Shown in pieces: positions 1 to 5,406 of a DNA stretch of 5,406 nucleotides. This stretch comes from Sphingomonadaceae bacterium (GTDB taxonomy: Bacteria; Pseudomonadota; Alphaproteobacteria; Sphingomonadales; Sphingomonadaceae), in the NCBI GenBank assembly GCA_947446935.1, contig CANFIV010000133.1, positions 1 through 5,406 on the forward strand, in the 5' to 3' direction. Every line of letters starts with the position of its first letter. Positions within the stretch are counted from its first letter, which is position 1. Made by a program: the position numbers and the translations under genes. Under the pieces are notes generated by a model that saw only the letters and a list, made by a program, of their open reading frames with translations, ran no database searches and was not told the DNA's origin.

Positions 1-1
1 C

Positions 2-1396
2 CTCGCCGTCGTCGCGGGCGGCGCGGTGATCGTGCGGCGCATGCGCATGACAGCCAACGAGCTCAAGGCGAGTGAGGCGCAGGCCCAGCACAACGCGCTC
101 CACGATGCGATGACCGGCCTTCCCAACCGCGTCTATTACATGCAGCGCCTGCGCACGCTGCTGGGCGGCTGCCTCGATGGCGGTGCCAGCGGCAATCTGT
201 TCGTCGCTTATATCGATATCGATGGCTTCAAGCTGGTGAACGACACGATGGGCCACCATGTCGGCGACGAACTAGTCCGCCAGGTCGCACACCGGTTGCG
301 CCAGGCGCTGCCGCGCGACGATTTTATCGCGCGCTTCGGCGGCGACGAGTTCGTGCTGCTCCACTGCAGCGACGAGGGCGCGGCGGCGGCCGATCAGCTC
401 GGCAGCCGGATCATTACGCTGATGCGCAGGCCTTTCATCATCTCGGGCAACACGCTCGAGGTTTCGGTCAGCTGCGGCATCAGTTGGGGGCCGGAGCAGA
501 GCGAGGATCCGGGCGAGCTGCTGCGCCGCGCCGATATCGCGCTCTACCGCGCCAAGCAACGCGGCCGCGGCCGCTATCGCCGCTTCACGCCGGACATGGA
601 CGCCAGCGTCAAACTGCGCCGCGAAATGGAAATGGAGCTGCGGCTTGCGATCACGCGCGGCGAGCTTTCGGTTGCATATCAGCCGGTGGTCGAAACCGGG
701 ACCGGTGTGATCAACGGGTTCGAGGCGCTGCTGCGCTGGAACCACCCGGAGCGGGGCGAGATCCGCCCGGACCTGTTTGTGCCCATTGCCGAGCAGGGCG
801 GGCTGATGATCGCGCTCGGCACCTGGGTGCTGCGCCATGTCTTTACCGAATGCCGCAGCTGGCCAGGCTGCGACATCTCGGTCAATCTCTCGCCGATCCA
901 GATCATGGCGGGCGACTTCATCCCTCTGGTCGCCCAACTGCTCAATGAGACGGGCATGGACCCGAACCGTCTGATATTCGAGGTGACCGAAGGCGTGATG
1001 CTCGATCGCAGCGCGCATGTGATCGGGGTGCTGCGCGAATTGAACCGCATGGGGATTCGCGTGGCGCTCGATGATTTCGGGATCGGCTATTCCTCGCTGT
1101 CGTACTTGCGCTCGTTCCAGTTCGACCGGATCAAGATTGACCGCTCGTTCGTGCAGAACATCGAGCGCGACCGCGATGCCCATGCCATTTTGTGCGCCAT
1201 CGTGGCGCTGGGCAAAACGCTGCGGATGAAGGTCGTTGCCGAAGGCGTCGAGACCGAAGTGCAGCGGCTGCTGGTGCAGGCGGCGGGCTGCGAACTGGTG
1301 CAGGGCTATCTGTTCTGGCGCGCCATTCCGGCGGAAGATGCACGGGCGCTGCTGGAGCCGGCAGAAGTGTCCGCGCGGATGCGCAAGGCTTCGTAA
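2..1396 (+). CDS. GGDEF-EAL cyclic-di-GMP turnover protein, 5'-truncated by the window edge
   Basis: The protein carries a diguanylate cyclase domain followed by a c-di-GMP phosphodiesterase domain. The frame is open from base 2 and starts with small hydrophobic residues (LAVVAGGAVIV) followed by RRMRM, which looks like the end of a transmembrane helix, so the true start and an N-terminal membrane or sensor part lie outside the window. Counting from the GTG at 26, GGDEF spans about residues 28-185, with an intact GGDEF at 105-109. The EAL domain spans about 200-445, with EAL at 233-235, N287, E319 (FEVTE), D349-D350 (DDFGIGYSS), K370 (KIDRSF) and E406 (AEGVET). All the usual metal and catalytic residues are present, so both activities are possible. 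The inhibitory I-site RxxD before GGDEF reads PRDD, without the expected Arg. In many tandem proteins only one domain is active, and sequence cannot settle this here. The stop is TAA at 1394-1396. Confidence 0.95.
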   Translation, partial: LAVVAGGAVIVRRMRMTANELKASEAQAQHNALHDAMTGLPNRVYYMQRLRTLLGGCLDGGASGNLFVAYIDIDGFKLVNDTMGHHVGDELVRQVAHRLRQALPRDDFIARFGGDEFVLLHCSDEGAAAADQLGSRIITLMRRPFIISGNTLEVSVSCGISWGPEQSEDPGELLRRADIALYRAKQRGRGRYRRFTPDMDASVKLRREMEMELRLAITRGELSVAYQPVVETGTGVINGFEALLRWNHPERGEIRPDLFVPIAEQGGLMIALGTWVLRHVFTECRSWPGCDISVNLSPIQIMAGDFIPLVAQLLNETGMDPNRLIFEVTEGVMLDRSAHVIGVLRELNRMGIRVALDDFGIGYSSLSYLRSFQFDRIKIDRSFVQNIERDRDAHAILCAIVALGKTLRMKVVAEGVETEVQRLLVQAAGCELVQGYLFWRAIPAEDARALLEPAEVSARMRKAS

Positions 1397-1402
1397 GCCG
1401 CC

Positions 1403-1891
1403 TTAGCCGCGAGCCGGGGTTGCTGCTTCGGCTGTGACCGTGTTGGGGTAGATGAAGCCCTTGGCCTGGCTCGGCCGCAAGCCCAGCGAGCGGGTTGGCG
1501 CGTACCACACACGCACTTCGCTCCAATCGCCAGCGGCGGAAACGTCCACCGCCATCACGCCGCGCTCAACCATGCCCGGGCGCGACCAGTTGGCGTGGTT
1601 GATCAGGATATGCCGCTCGTCGACAACCTTGCTGACAACCGCAACGTGGCCATAGGGCATCGAACGCGTTCCGGCGAATGCAAGGACCGCACCGGGCTTC
1701 GGGGCATGGCCGCGATCATAACGACCCTCTGCATGGCCCCACCAATCGCGCGCATTGCCGCTGATCTGCACTTCGGAAATCTGCCGTGCATAGGTCACGC
1801 ACTGGAGGCGGGCATTGGCCTCGGCGGGGAGCGCTGCGAGCGAAAAGAGAGCGAGAAGGGCTGCGACCAGTGTTCTTAGCATGTGCAGCAT
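1403..1891 (-). CDS. Exported CHAP-domain protein (probable peptidoglycan amidase/endopeptidase)
   Basis: This is a small secreted protein of 162 residues with a CHAP (NlpC/P60-like) cysteine peptidase fold, a family that cleaves amide bonds in peptidoglycan. The ATG at 1889-1891 is followed by a typical signal peptide: MLHMLR, a hydrophobic core rich in Leu and Ala, and a likely cleavage after Ala27 (AEANA before RLQC). The mature part begins almost at the catalytic Cys31 (LQCVTYAR). His82 (PYGHVAVV) and Asn98 or Asn101 (INHANW) complete the expected triad. A longer frame reaches 2047, but its extra residues are Arg/Cys-rich and would hide the signal peptide, so the internal start is preferred. 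ATG 1882 and GTG 1894 are alternatives, and no clear Shine-Dalgarno decides among them. The gene converges with the GGDEF-EAL gene, with six bases between the stops. The fold is clear; the substrate is inferred. Confidence 0.85.
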   Translation of the reverse strand: MLHMLRTLVAALLALFSLAALPAEANARLQCVTYARQISEVQISGNARDWWGHAEGRYDRGHAPKPGAVLAFAGTRSMPYGHVAVVSKVVDERHILINHANWSRPGMVERGVMAVDVSAAGDWSEVRVWYAPTRSLGLRPSQAKGFIYPNTVTAEAATPARG

Positions 1892-2036
1892 CACTAAGGA
1901 TTTGAGTCGATTCGAGGAGTCCGGCCGGGCTCCGTTCATCCTGTGGCAATCACGGTTTATCCCGAGTCTGCACGTGGCTGTGGAACAAATCACAGCGGGG
2001 CGGATTTTAGGCCGATTGGCGAACAGCCTCCTGCGG

Positions 2037-2056
2037 GCAAGGGGCATTCCCCTTGC
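2037..2056. repeat. Perfect 8-bp palindrome, GCAAGGGS family, copy 1
   Basis: GCAAGGGG (2037-2044) and CCCCTTGC (2049-2056) are exact reverse complements around a CATT loop. No T-run follows on either strand, so it is not an obvious terminator. A sister copy with the same arms except one base lies at 3170-3189, which suggests a dispersed palindromic repeat family. Confidence 0.55.
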
Positions 2057-2090
2057 ATCCCCGCGATTCGGGCGCTGGGCGCGATTTGAG

Positions 2091-2180
2091 GGTTACACAG
2101 GGTTACACCGTGTCACCCTCGATTTCTGCATCAACACTATGATCGGAAAAGAAAAATTTGCGCGAGGTGACAGGTGACAC
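2091..2180. repeat. Cluster of five GGTKACAC-type 8-mers (iteron-like)
   Basis: GGTTACAC occurs at 2091-2098 and 2101-2108 as a 10-bp tandem repeat. The reverse complement of GGTGACAC (GTGTCACC) sits at 2110-2117. GGTGACA (2166-2172) and GGTGACAC (2173-2180) form a second tandem pair. The inner and outer copies make an inverted repeat around about 50 bases of AT-richer sequence. This could be an operator array, an end structure of a dispersed element, or chance; no protein binding these sites is known from the window. Confidence 0.45.
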
Positions 2181-2342
2181 TGGATCGCCTGCATTTTTGA
2201 GGTCTTGAGCAACGATGACAAAGAGCGTGGCCGCGAGGCCTGCGCAGTCTTATGCCAGTTCAGGGGGATGTAGGAAAATGGTGTGTGGTGGGGTGGCTTC
2301 CGTGGCCCTTTTCCAACCTGCGTTGATGAGGCGCTCCTTGCT

Positions 2343-2435
2343 CCTCCCCCGTTCGGGGGAGGTTGGGTGGGGGTCACCGGAGCTTGCCGGATAGGGCGGA
2401 TACCCCTCCCCCAACCCCTCCCCACCGGGGAGGGG
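2343..2435. repeat. Pair of GC-rich REP-like palindromes in inverted arrangement
   Basis: The first palindrome (2343-2362) has arms CCTCCCCCG and CGGGGGAGG around TT. The second (2415-2435) has arms CCCCTCCCC and GGGGAGGGG around ACC. The flanks GGTTGGGTGGGGG (2361-2373) and CCCCTCCCCCAACCCC (2403-2418) are near reverse complements, so the two palindromes lie head to head, like a REP doublet (BIME). Such G/C-tract palindromes are common between genes of GC-rich Alphaproteobacteria. Transcribed from either strand, it would form a long imperfect stem. Confidence 0.7.
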
Positions 2436-2493
2436 AGCTACGTTCCGCTATTGGTGCCATTGGATCGTTTGGCTAGCAGAGCTCAAATATCGG

Positions 2494-2796
2494 GTGCAGT
2501 TTAACGCAATGGAAGCCGTGTTTAATCCCGCGATCCACAACGACAACCCCCCGCTGGATGCGGCTTTCCTTGGCGGAATGAAGCCCTCCCGGCGCGGCTG
2601 CGCCAAGCTGGAGGCACCCAAGGTCAAAGTGAAAATTAGGCTCGATGGCAAGACCGTCGAATATCTGCGGTCATTGCCGAACCTGAGATGCGATGTAGAT
2701 TGGGAAAATGATCGCTCGAAAAAGCCCGGCAAAGCGAGAAGCGCTGTGGAAACGGTATTGGTCCATAAAAGACGAGCATGGCGTTGGTGTGTATGA
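2494..2796 (+). CDS. Doubtful small hypothetical protein, possibly the 5' part of a split gene
   Basis: This is a frame of 100 codons with a GTG start at 2494 and an ATG at 2509; neither has a clear Shine-Dalgarno. I do not recognise the product. Residues about 43-70 (VKVKIRLDGKTVEYLRSLPN) look like ordinary globular protein. From 2509 to about 2700 the codons behave as coding: about 70 per cent G or C at third positions and less at the first and second. From 2711 to the TGA at 2794-2796 third-position GC drops below 50 per cent and the codons become unusual, while the +1 frame takes over as the next gene. The last 89 bases are therefore probably a shadow. The frame may be a decayed gene, a fragment continuing into the next frame, or non-coding. 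It is open upstream to 2395, through part of the repeat. Confidence 0.3.
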   Translation: MQFNAMEAVFNPAIHNDNPPLDAAFLGGMKPSRRGCAKLEAPKVKVKIRLDGKTVEYLRSLPNLRCDVDWENDRSKKPGKARSAVETVLVHKRRAWRWCV

Positions 2797-3127
2797 ACCA
2801 ATCCTATGGCATCTCGCCTTGGGCGGGGATCTTTCTGCCATGGTCACGCTGGCTGACAGCTTCCCTGTTGAAGGACGCATTCTGGATCGGTTCAGCAGGG
2901 CAGGCCTATACTACCGAGCGCACAGGGGCGGTTATGAGTACGCGGCTCAACACCTTGCGATGGATGCTTTCAATCGAGGCGATCTGGCATCCTACAGGTA
3001 TTGGTTGCGACGCGCCGCGCGCTTCGATCCTGACTGTCTGGGGCAACTTAAGCGGTTTGAAACACGCCTTCCTCACCGAACTGCCCGTGAAAAGGGCCGT
3101 GGTCGTCCCTATCGGCCATATGACTAA
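2708..3127 (+). CDS. Small helical-repeat hypothetical protein (Sel1/TPR-like)
   Basis: The protein is 139 residues and its exact function is not recognised. After a basic N-terminus (MIARKSPAKREALWKRYWSI), the body shows helix-pair periodicity. WHLALGGDLSAMVTLADSF (about residues 34-52) and AAQHLAMDAFNRGD (about 79-92), followed by a WLRRAA segment near residues 99-104, have the small-residue and Gly-Asp pattern of Sel1-like or TPR repeats. It ends in a basic tail (GRGRPYRPYD). There is no signal peptide or membrane segment, so it is probably cytoplasmic and perhaps a protein-binding scaffold. The ATG at 2708 has only a weak, close GGGA; a TAG at 2696-2698 limits upstream extension. It overlaps the preceding frame by 89 bases. 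Third-position GC is lower than in glnA, suggesting weaker selection or more recent acquisition. The likely terminator is at 3220-3249. Confidence 0.6.
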   Translation: MIARKSPAKREALWKRYWSIKDEHGVGVYEPILWHLALGGDLSAMVTLADSFPVEGRILDRFSRAGLYYRAHRGGYEYAAQHLAMDAFNRGDLASYRYWLRRAARFDPDCLGQLKRFETRLPHRTAREKGRGRPYRPYD

Positions 3128-3139
3128 GTGACAGCCTCA

Positions 3140-3162
3140 GGCTGGCGATTCCGTTGCCAGCC
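3140..3162. repeat. Hairpin after the hypothetical gene
   Basis: GGCTGGC (3140-3146) and GCCAGCC (3156-3162) are exact reverse complements with a 9-base loop. It begins 12 bases after the stop of the 2708-3127 gene. No T-run follows, so it may protect an mRNA 3' end rather than terminate transcription. Confidence 0.5.
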
Positions 3163-3169
3163 TTGGGTT

Positions 3170-3189
3170 GCAAGGGCGATGGCCCTTGC
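3170..3189. repeat. Perfect 8-bp palindrome, GCAAGGGS family, copy 2
   Basis: GCAAGGGC (3170-3177) and GCCCTTGC (3182-3189) are exact reverse complements around a GATG loop. The arms match copy 1 at 2037-2056 except for the innermost base, and that change is compensated in the opposite arm, as expected if the paired structure is kept. Confidence 0.55.
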
Positions 3190-3212
3190 CCGCCGAAGGC
3201 CCCTGTTCTTCC

Positions 3213-3250
3213 CAAAAGAAAAAGGCGCCCGGTTTCCCGGACGCCTTTTC
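3213..3250 (-). terminator. Intrinsic terminator of glnBA, probably bidirectional
   Basis: A 13-bp stem (3220-3232 with 3237-3249) has a single mismatch. Read on the - strand it has a GAAA tetraloop and ends in CCTTTTTCTTTT, a classical rho-independent terminator about 22 bases after the glnA stop. Read on the + strand the stem ends in TTTTC, so it can also stop transcripts from the small gene ending at 3127. Confidence 0.85.
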
Positions 3251-3271
3251 TGAAGCGCGGTTCCTGAGAAA

Positions 3272-4681
3272 TCAGGCGCTGTAGTACATGTCGAATTCGA
3301 CGGCCGAAGGCGTGGTTTCCCAGCGCATCACTTCGGGCCACTTGAGTTCGATATAGGCTTCGATCTGGTCCTTGGTGAACACGCCGCCCTGGAGGAGGAA
3401 GTCGTGATCCGCGACCAGCGAGTCCAGCGCTTCGCGCAGCGAGCCGCAGACGGTCGGCACTTCGGCGAGTTCGGCCGGGGGCAGATCATAGAGGTTCTTG
3501 TCCATGGCTTCGCCCGGGTGGATCTTGTTCTTGATCCCGTCGAGACCGGCCTGAACCAGTGCGGCGTAGCACAGGTAGGGGTTCGCCATCGCGTCGGGGA
3601 AGCGGAACTCGACGCGCTTGGCCTTGCTGCCCGCACCATAAGGGATGCGGCACGAGGCCGAGCGGTTGCGCGCCGAATAGGCGAGCAGCACGGGGGCCTC
3701 ATAGCCCGGCACCAGACGCTTGTAGCTGTTGGTGGTCGGGTTGGTGAAGGCGTTGAGCGCCTTGGCGTGCTTGATCACGCCGCCGATGAAGTAGAGGCAC
3801 ATGTCGGACAGACCGGCATAGCCGTTGCCGGCGAAGAGCGGCTTGCCGCCATCCCAGATCGAGATGTGCGTGTGCATGCCCGAACCGTTGTCGGTCTTGA
3901 TCGGCTTGGGCATGAACGTGGCCGTCTTGCCATAAGCCTGCGCGACCTGATGGACGACGTACTTGTAGACCTGCATGCGGTCTGCGGTCTGGACGAGTGT
4001 CCCGAAGGTCAGGCCCAGCTCGTGCTGTGCCGAGGCGACTTCGTGGTGGTGCTTGTCGCAGGGCAGGCCCATTTCGATCATCGTGCGGACCATTTCGCCG
4101 CGGATGTCGACGCAGCTGTCGACCGGCGCGACGGGGAAATAGCCGCCCTTGGCGCGCGGACGGTGGGCGAGGTTGCCGCCTTCGTAGTCCTTGTTCGAGT
4201 TGGTCGGCAGCTCGATATCATCGATGCGGAAGCCATTGCCGTCGTAGCCGTCATAGAACTTGACGTCGTCGAAGATAAAGAACTCGGCTTCAGGACCGAC
4301 GTAGACGGTGTCGCCCACGCCGCTCGACTTGACATAGGCTTCGGCGCGCTTGGCGGTCGAGCGCGGATCGCGGGCATAGAGCTCGCCGGTCGAAGGCTCG
4401 ACGATGTCGCAGCAGATGATAAGCATCGGGGTGGCCGAGAACGGATCGATATAGACCGCGTCAAGGTCGGGCTTGAGGATCATGTCGGATTCGTTGATCG
4501 CCTTCCAGCCCTCGATCGAGGAGCCGTCGAACATCAGTCCGTCTTCCAGCTCATCCTCGCCGAGCACGGTCGAGACCATCGTGAGGTGCTGCCACTTGCC
4601 CTTGGGATCAGTGAATCGCAGATCAACCCATTCGATTTCCTCGTCCTTGATGCGGGCGAGAATGTCCTTTGCAGTAGCCAT
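3272..4681 (-). CDS. glnA: Glutamine synthetase, type I (GSI-beta)
   Basis: The enzyme makes glutamine from glutamate, ammonium and ATP; GSI is a cytoplasmic dodecamer. The protein has 469 residues, the usual length. The beta-Grasp N-domain (about 1-100) contains DGSSIEGWK at 52-60. The catalytic domain has the metal ligands E131 and E133 (GPEAEFF), the [14 protein letters not shown] stretch at 211-224, [11 protein letters not shown] at 262-272 with His270, [15 protein letters not shown] at 314-328 (Glu flap), R340 ([10 protein letters not shown]), and E358/R360 (VEFRFPD). Tyr398 in NLYDLPP is the adenylylation site, which marks the GlnE-regulated beta type. The ATG at 4679-4681 is chosen because AAAGGA lies six bases upstream and MATAKDIL is the typical N-terminus; a GTG at 4702 would only add seven residues. 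It follows glnB by 96 bases on the same strand and ends in a strong terminator. All catalytic residues are present. Confidence 0.99.
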   Translation of the reverse strand: MATAKDILARIKDEEIEWVDLRFTDPKGKWQHLTMVSTVLGEDELEDGLMFDGSSIEGWKAINESDMILKPDLDAVYIDPFSATPMLIICCDIVEPSTGELYARDPRSTAKRAEAYVKSSGVGDTVYVGPEAEFFIFDDVKFYDGYDGNGFRIDDIELPTNSNKDYEGGNLAHRPRAKGGYFPVAPVDSCVDIRGEMVRTMIEMGLPCDKHHHEVASAQHELGLTFGTLVQTADRMQVYKYVVHQVAQAYGKTATFMPKPIKTDNGSGMHTHISIWDGGKPLFAGNGYAGLSDMCLYFIGGVIKHAKALNAFTNPTTNSYKRLVPGYEAPVLLAYSARNRSASCRIPYGAGSKAKRVEFRFPDAMANPYLCYAALVQAGLDGIKNKIHPGEAMDKNLYDLPPAELAEVPTVCGSLREALDSLVADHDFLLQGGVFTKDQIEAYIELKWPEVMRWETTPSAVEFDMYYSA

Positions 4682-4687
4682 CGCTGG

Positions 4688-4693
4688 TCCTTT
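4688..4693 (-). promoter_or_regulatory. Ribosome binding site of glnA
   Basis: AAAGGA on the - strand, with six bases before the ATG at 4681, supports this start over the upstream GTG at 4702. Confidence 0.75.
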
Positions 4694-4739
4694 AACTGGC
4701 ACCGGTCTGTTCCGGGGCTCTCAGGGGTGGTATTTTGGG

Positions 4740-4766
4740 GGAGGCCGCCGGTGGTGCGGCCGCCTC
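4740..4766 (-). promoter_or_regulatory. GC-rich hairpin between glnB and glnA
   Basis: GGCCGC (4743-4748) and GCGGCC (4756-4761) are exact reverse complements with a 7-base loop, and outer GGA/TCC pairs can add to the stem. On the transcribed - strand it is followed by CCCAAAA rather than a T-run, so it is not a normal terminator. It could mark an mRNA processing or stabilising point that sets different glnB and glnA levels. Confidence 0.4.
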
Positions 4767-4777
4767 CGATGGGGAAC

Positions 4778-5203
<426 letters not shown>

Positions 5204-5206
5204 CTA

Positions 5207-5222
5207 TCCAAGAATCGTGCCA
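5207..5222 (-). promoter_or_regulatory. Near-consensus sigma-54 promoter of glnBA
   Basis: Read on the - strand, TGGCACG (-24) is followed by four bases and TTGGA (-12), compared with the RpoN consensus TGGCACG-N4-TTGCW. The -24 element is perfect and the spacing exact; only the C of the -12 GC pair is replaced by G. The predicted start site is near 5196, giving a leader of about 80 bases before glnB. In several Alphaproteobacteria glnBA is known to have an NtrC/RpoN-dependent promoter, which supports the call, but the -12 change may weaken it. Confidence 0.5.
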
Positions 5223-5348
5223 CGCCCTGTTTCCCATCACTAGGCCATCCACATCGCGTGCGAAAGCAGGAATTGCGGCGTTGCGGCAAGATTGGAATCG
5301 CGGCGGGCCTGCGGGCATTGCGCAAGTTGCGCGAGTGCGAACGAATGA

Positions 5349-5365
5349 TGCACATTATTTGCGCA
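5349..5365. promoter_or_regulatory. NtrC-like enhancer dyad
   Basis: The dyad TGCAC-N7-GCGCA on the + strand matches the enteric NtrC pattern TGCAC-N7-GTGCA at nine of ten positions. Its centre (5357) lies about 161 bp upstream of the predicted glnB start site, a normal enhancer distance for sigma-54 promoters. That NtrC binds here is inferred from the match and its position. Confidence 0.4.
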
Positions 5366-5370
5366 GCTCG

Positions 5371-5387
5371 TGCCTGATTCTTGGGCA
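5371..5387. promoter_or_regulatory. Second, weaker NtrC-like dyad
   Basis: TGCCT-N7-GGGCA has the 17-bp TGC-N11-GCA frame and a 4-bp perfect dyad (TGCC/GGCA), but it matches the inner NtrC bases poorly. Its centre is 22 bp, about two helical turns, from the first dyad, as expected for paired activator sites on one DNA face. The match alone would be unremarkable. Confidence 0.25.
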
Positions 5388-5406
5388 CTCATAGGTGGAG
5401 CTCCTA

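Larger units (their letters stand above)
1892..2493. other. Gene-poor intergenic region with several repeat elements
   Basis: No convincing coding sequence is seen here; the open frames on both strands follow the GC-rich repeats and match no recognisable protein. From left to right it holds the upstream region of the CHAP gene (no clear promoter could be assigned), a perfect 8-bp palindrome at 2037-2056, a cluster of GGTKACAC-type 8-mers at 2091-2180, about 160 bases of unexplained sequence (2181-2342) including a small GCGA-capped hairpin at 2229-2240, and two GC-rich palindromes at 2343-2435. The mix suggests accumulated dispersed repeats rather than a lost gene. Confidence 0.6.

Noticed and set aside
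272..1183. A 303-codon open frame on the - strand inside the GGDEF-EAL gene
   Set aside because: It is the antisense shadow of clearly coding sequence, with an unusual His/Arg/Ala-rich composition.
1397..1402. A shared terminator between the converging GGDEF-EAL and CHAP genes
   Set aside because: Only six bases separate the stops and I saw no hairpin with a T-run on either strand there.
1892..2047. N-terminal extension of the CHAP protein to an ATG at 2047
   Set aside because: The extra 52 residues are Arg/Cys-rich, begin inside a palindrome and would bury a clear signal peptide.
2093..2425. A 110-codon - strand frame (MGRGWGRG...)
   Set aside because: It is made largely of REP-like G/C tracts read as protein, with no domain or ribosome binding site.
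2448..2801. A 117-codon - strand frame opposite the small + genes
   Set aside because: The + frames have better codon statistics, and the - product shows no recognisable domain.
4696..4710. TGGCAC on the + strand between glnA and glnB as a second sigma-54 promoter
   Set aside because: Wrong strand for glnA, and no TTGC-like -12 element at the required spacing.

Overview
The window is high-GC DNA whose genes, codon use and gene order suggest an alphaproteobacterium, most likely a member of the Sphingomonadales. This is an inference from the style of the glnB-glnA pair, a CHAP-domain exported protein and the GC-rich palindromic intergenic repeats; no 16S or other marker is present.

Layout from left to right: (1) the 3' part of a membrane-anchored GGDEF-EAL protein (+), open at the left edge. 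(2) Six bases later, tail to tail, a small exported CHAP-domain protein (-). (3) About 600 bases of gene-poor DNA (roughly 1892-2493). It holds a perfect GCAAGGGG/CCCCTTGC palindrome, a cluster of five GGTKACAC-type 8-mers in both orientations, and a pair of GC-rich REP-like palindromes in inverted arrangement. (4) Two overlapping small + strand reading frames: a doubtful one (2494-2796) and a more convincing Sel1/TPR-like helical protein (2708-3127). They may be the halves of one gene split by a +1 shift. (5) Three hairpins, the last a strong, probably bidirectional intrinsic terminator. (6) glnA (-) preceded by glnB (-): type I glutamine synthetase and its PII signalling protein, an operon transcribed right to left. 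(7) About 290 bases upstream of glnB with no convincing gene. It holds a near-consensus sigma-54 promoter and, about 160-180 bp upstream of the predicted start site, two NtrC-like dyads spaced 22 bp centre to centre.

The functional core is nitrogen assimilation. GlnB (uridylylation Tyr51) reports glutamine and 2-oxoglutarate status, and GlnA (adenylylation Tyr398) makes glutamine. The upstream promoter elements suggest that the operon is switched on by NtrC and RpoN under nitrogen limitation. The left half is unrelated: cyclic-di-GMP turnover and a probable cell-wall amidase or peptidase. No phage, insertion sequence, CRISPR array, tRNA or rRNA was seen. No wholly new system is evident; the most unusual material is the composite repeat region at 2037-2440, the split-looking gene at 2494-3127 and the sigma-54/NtrC architecture.
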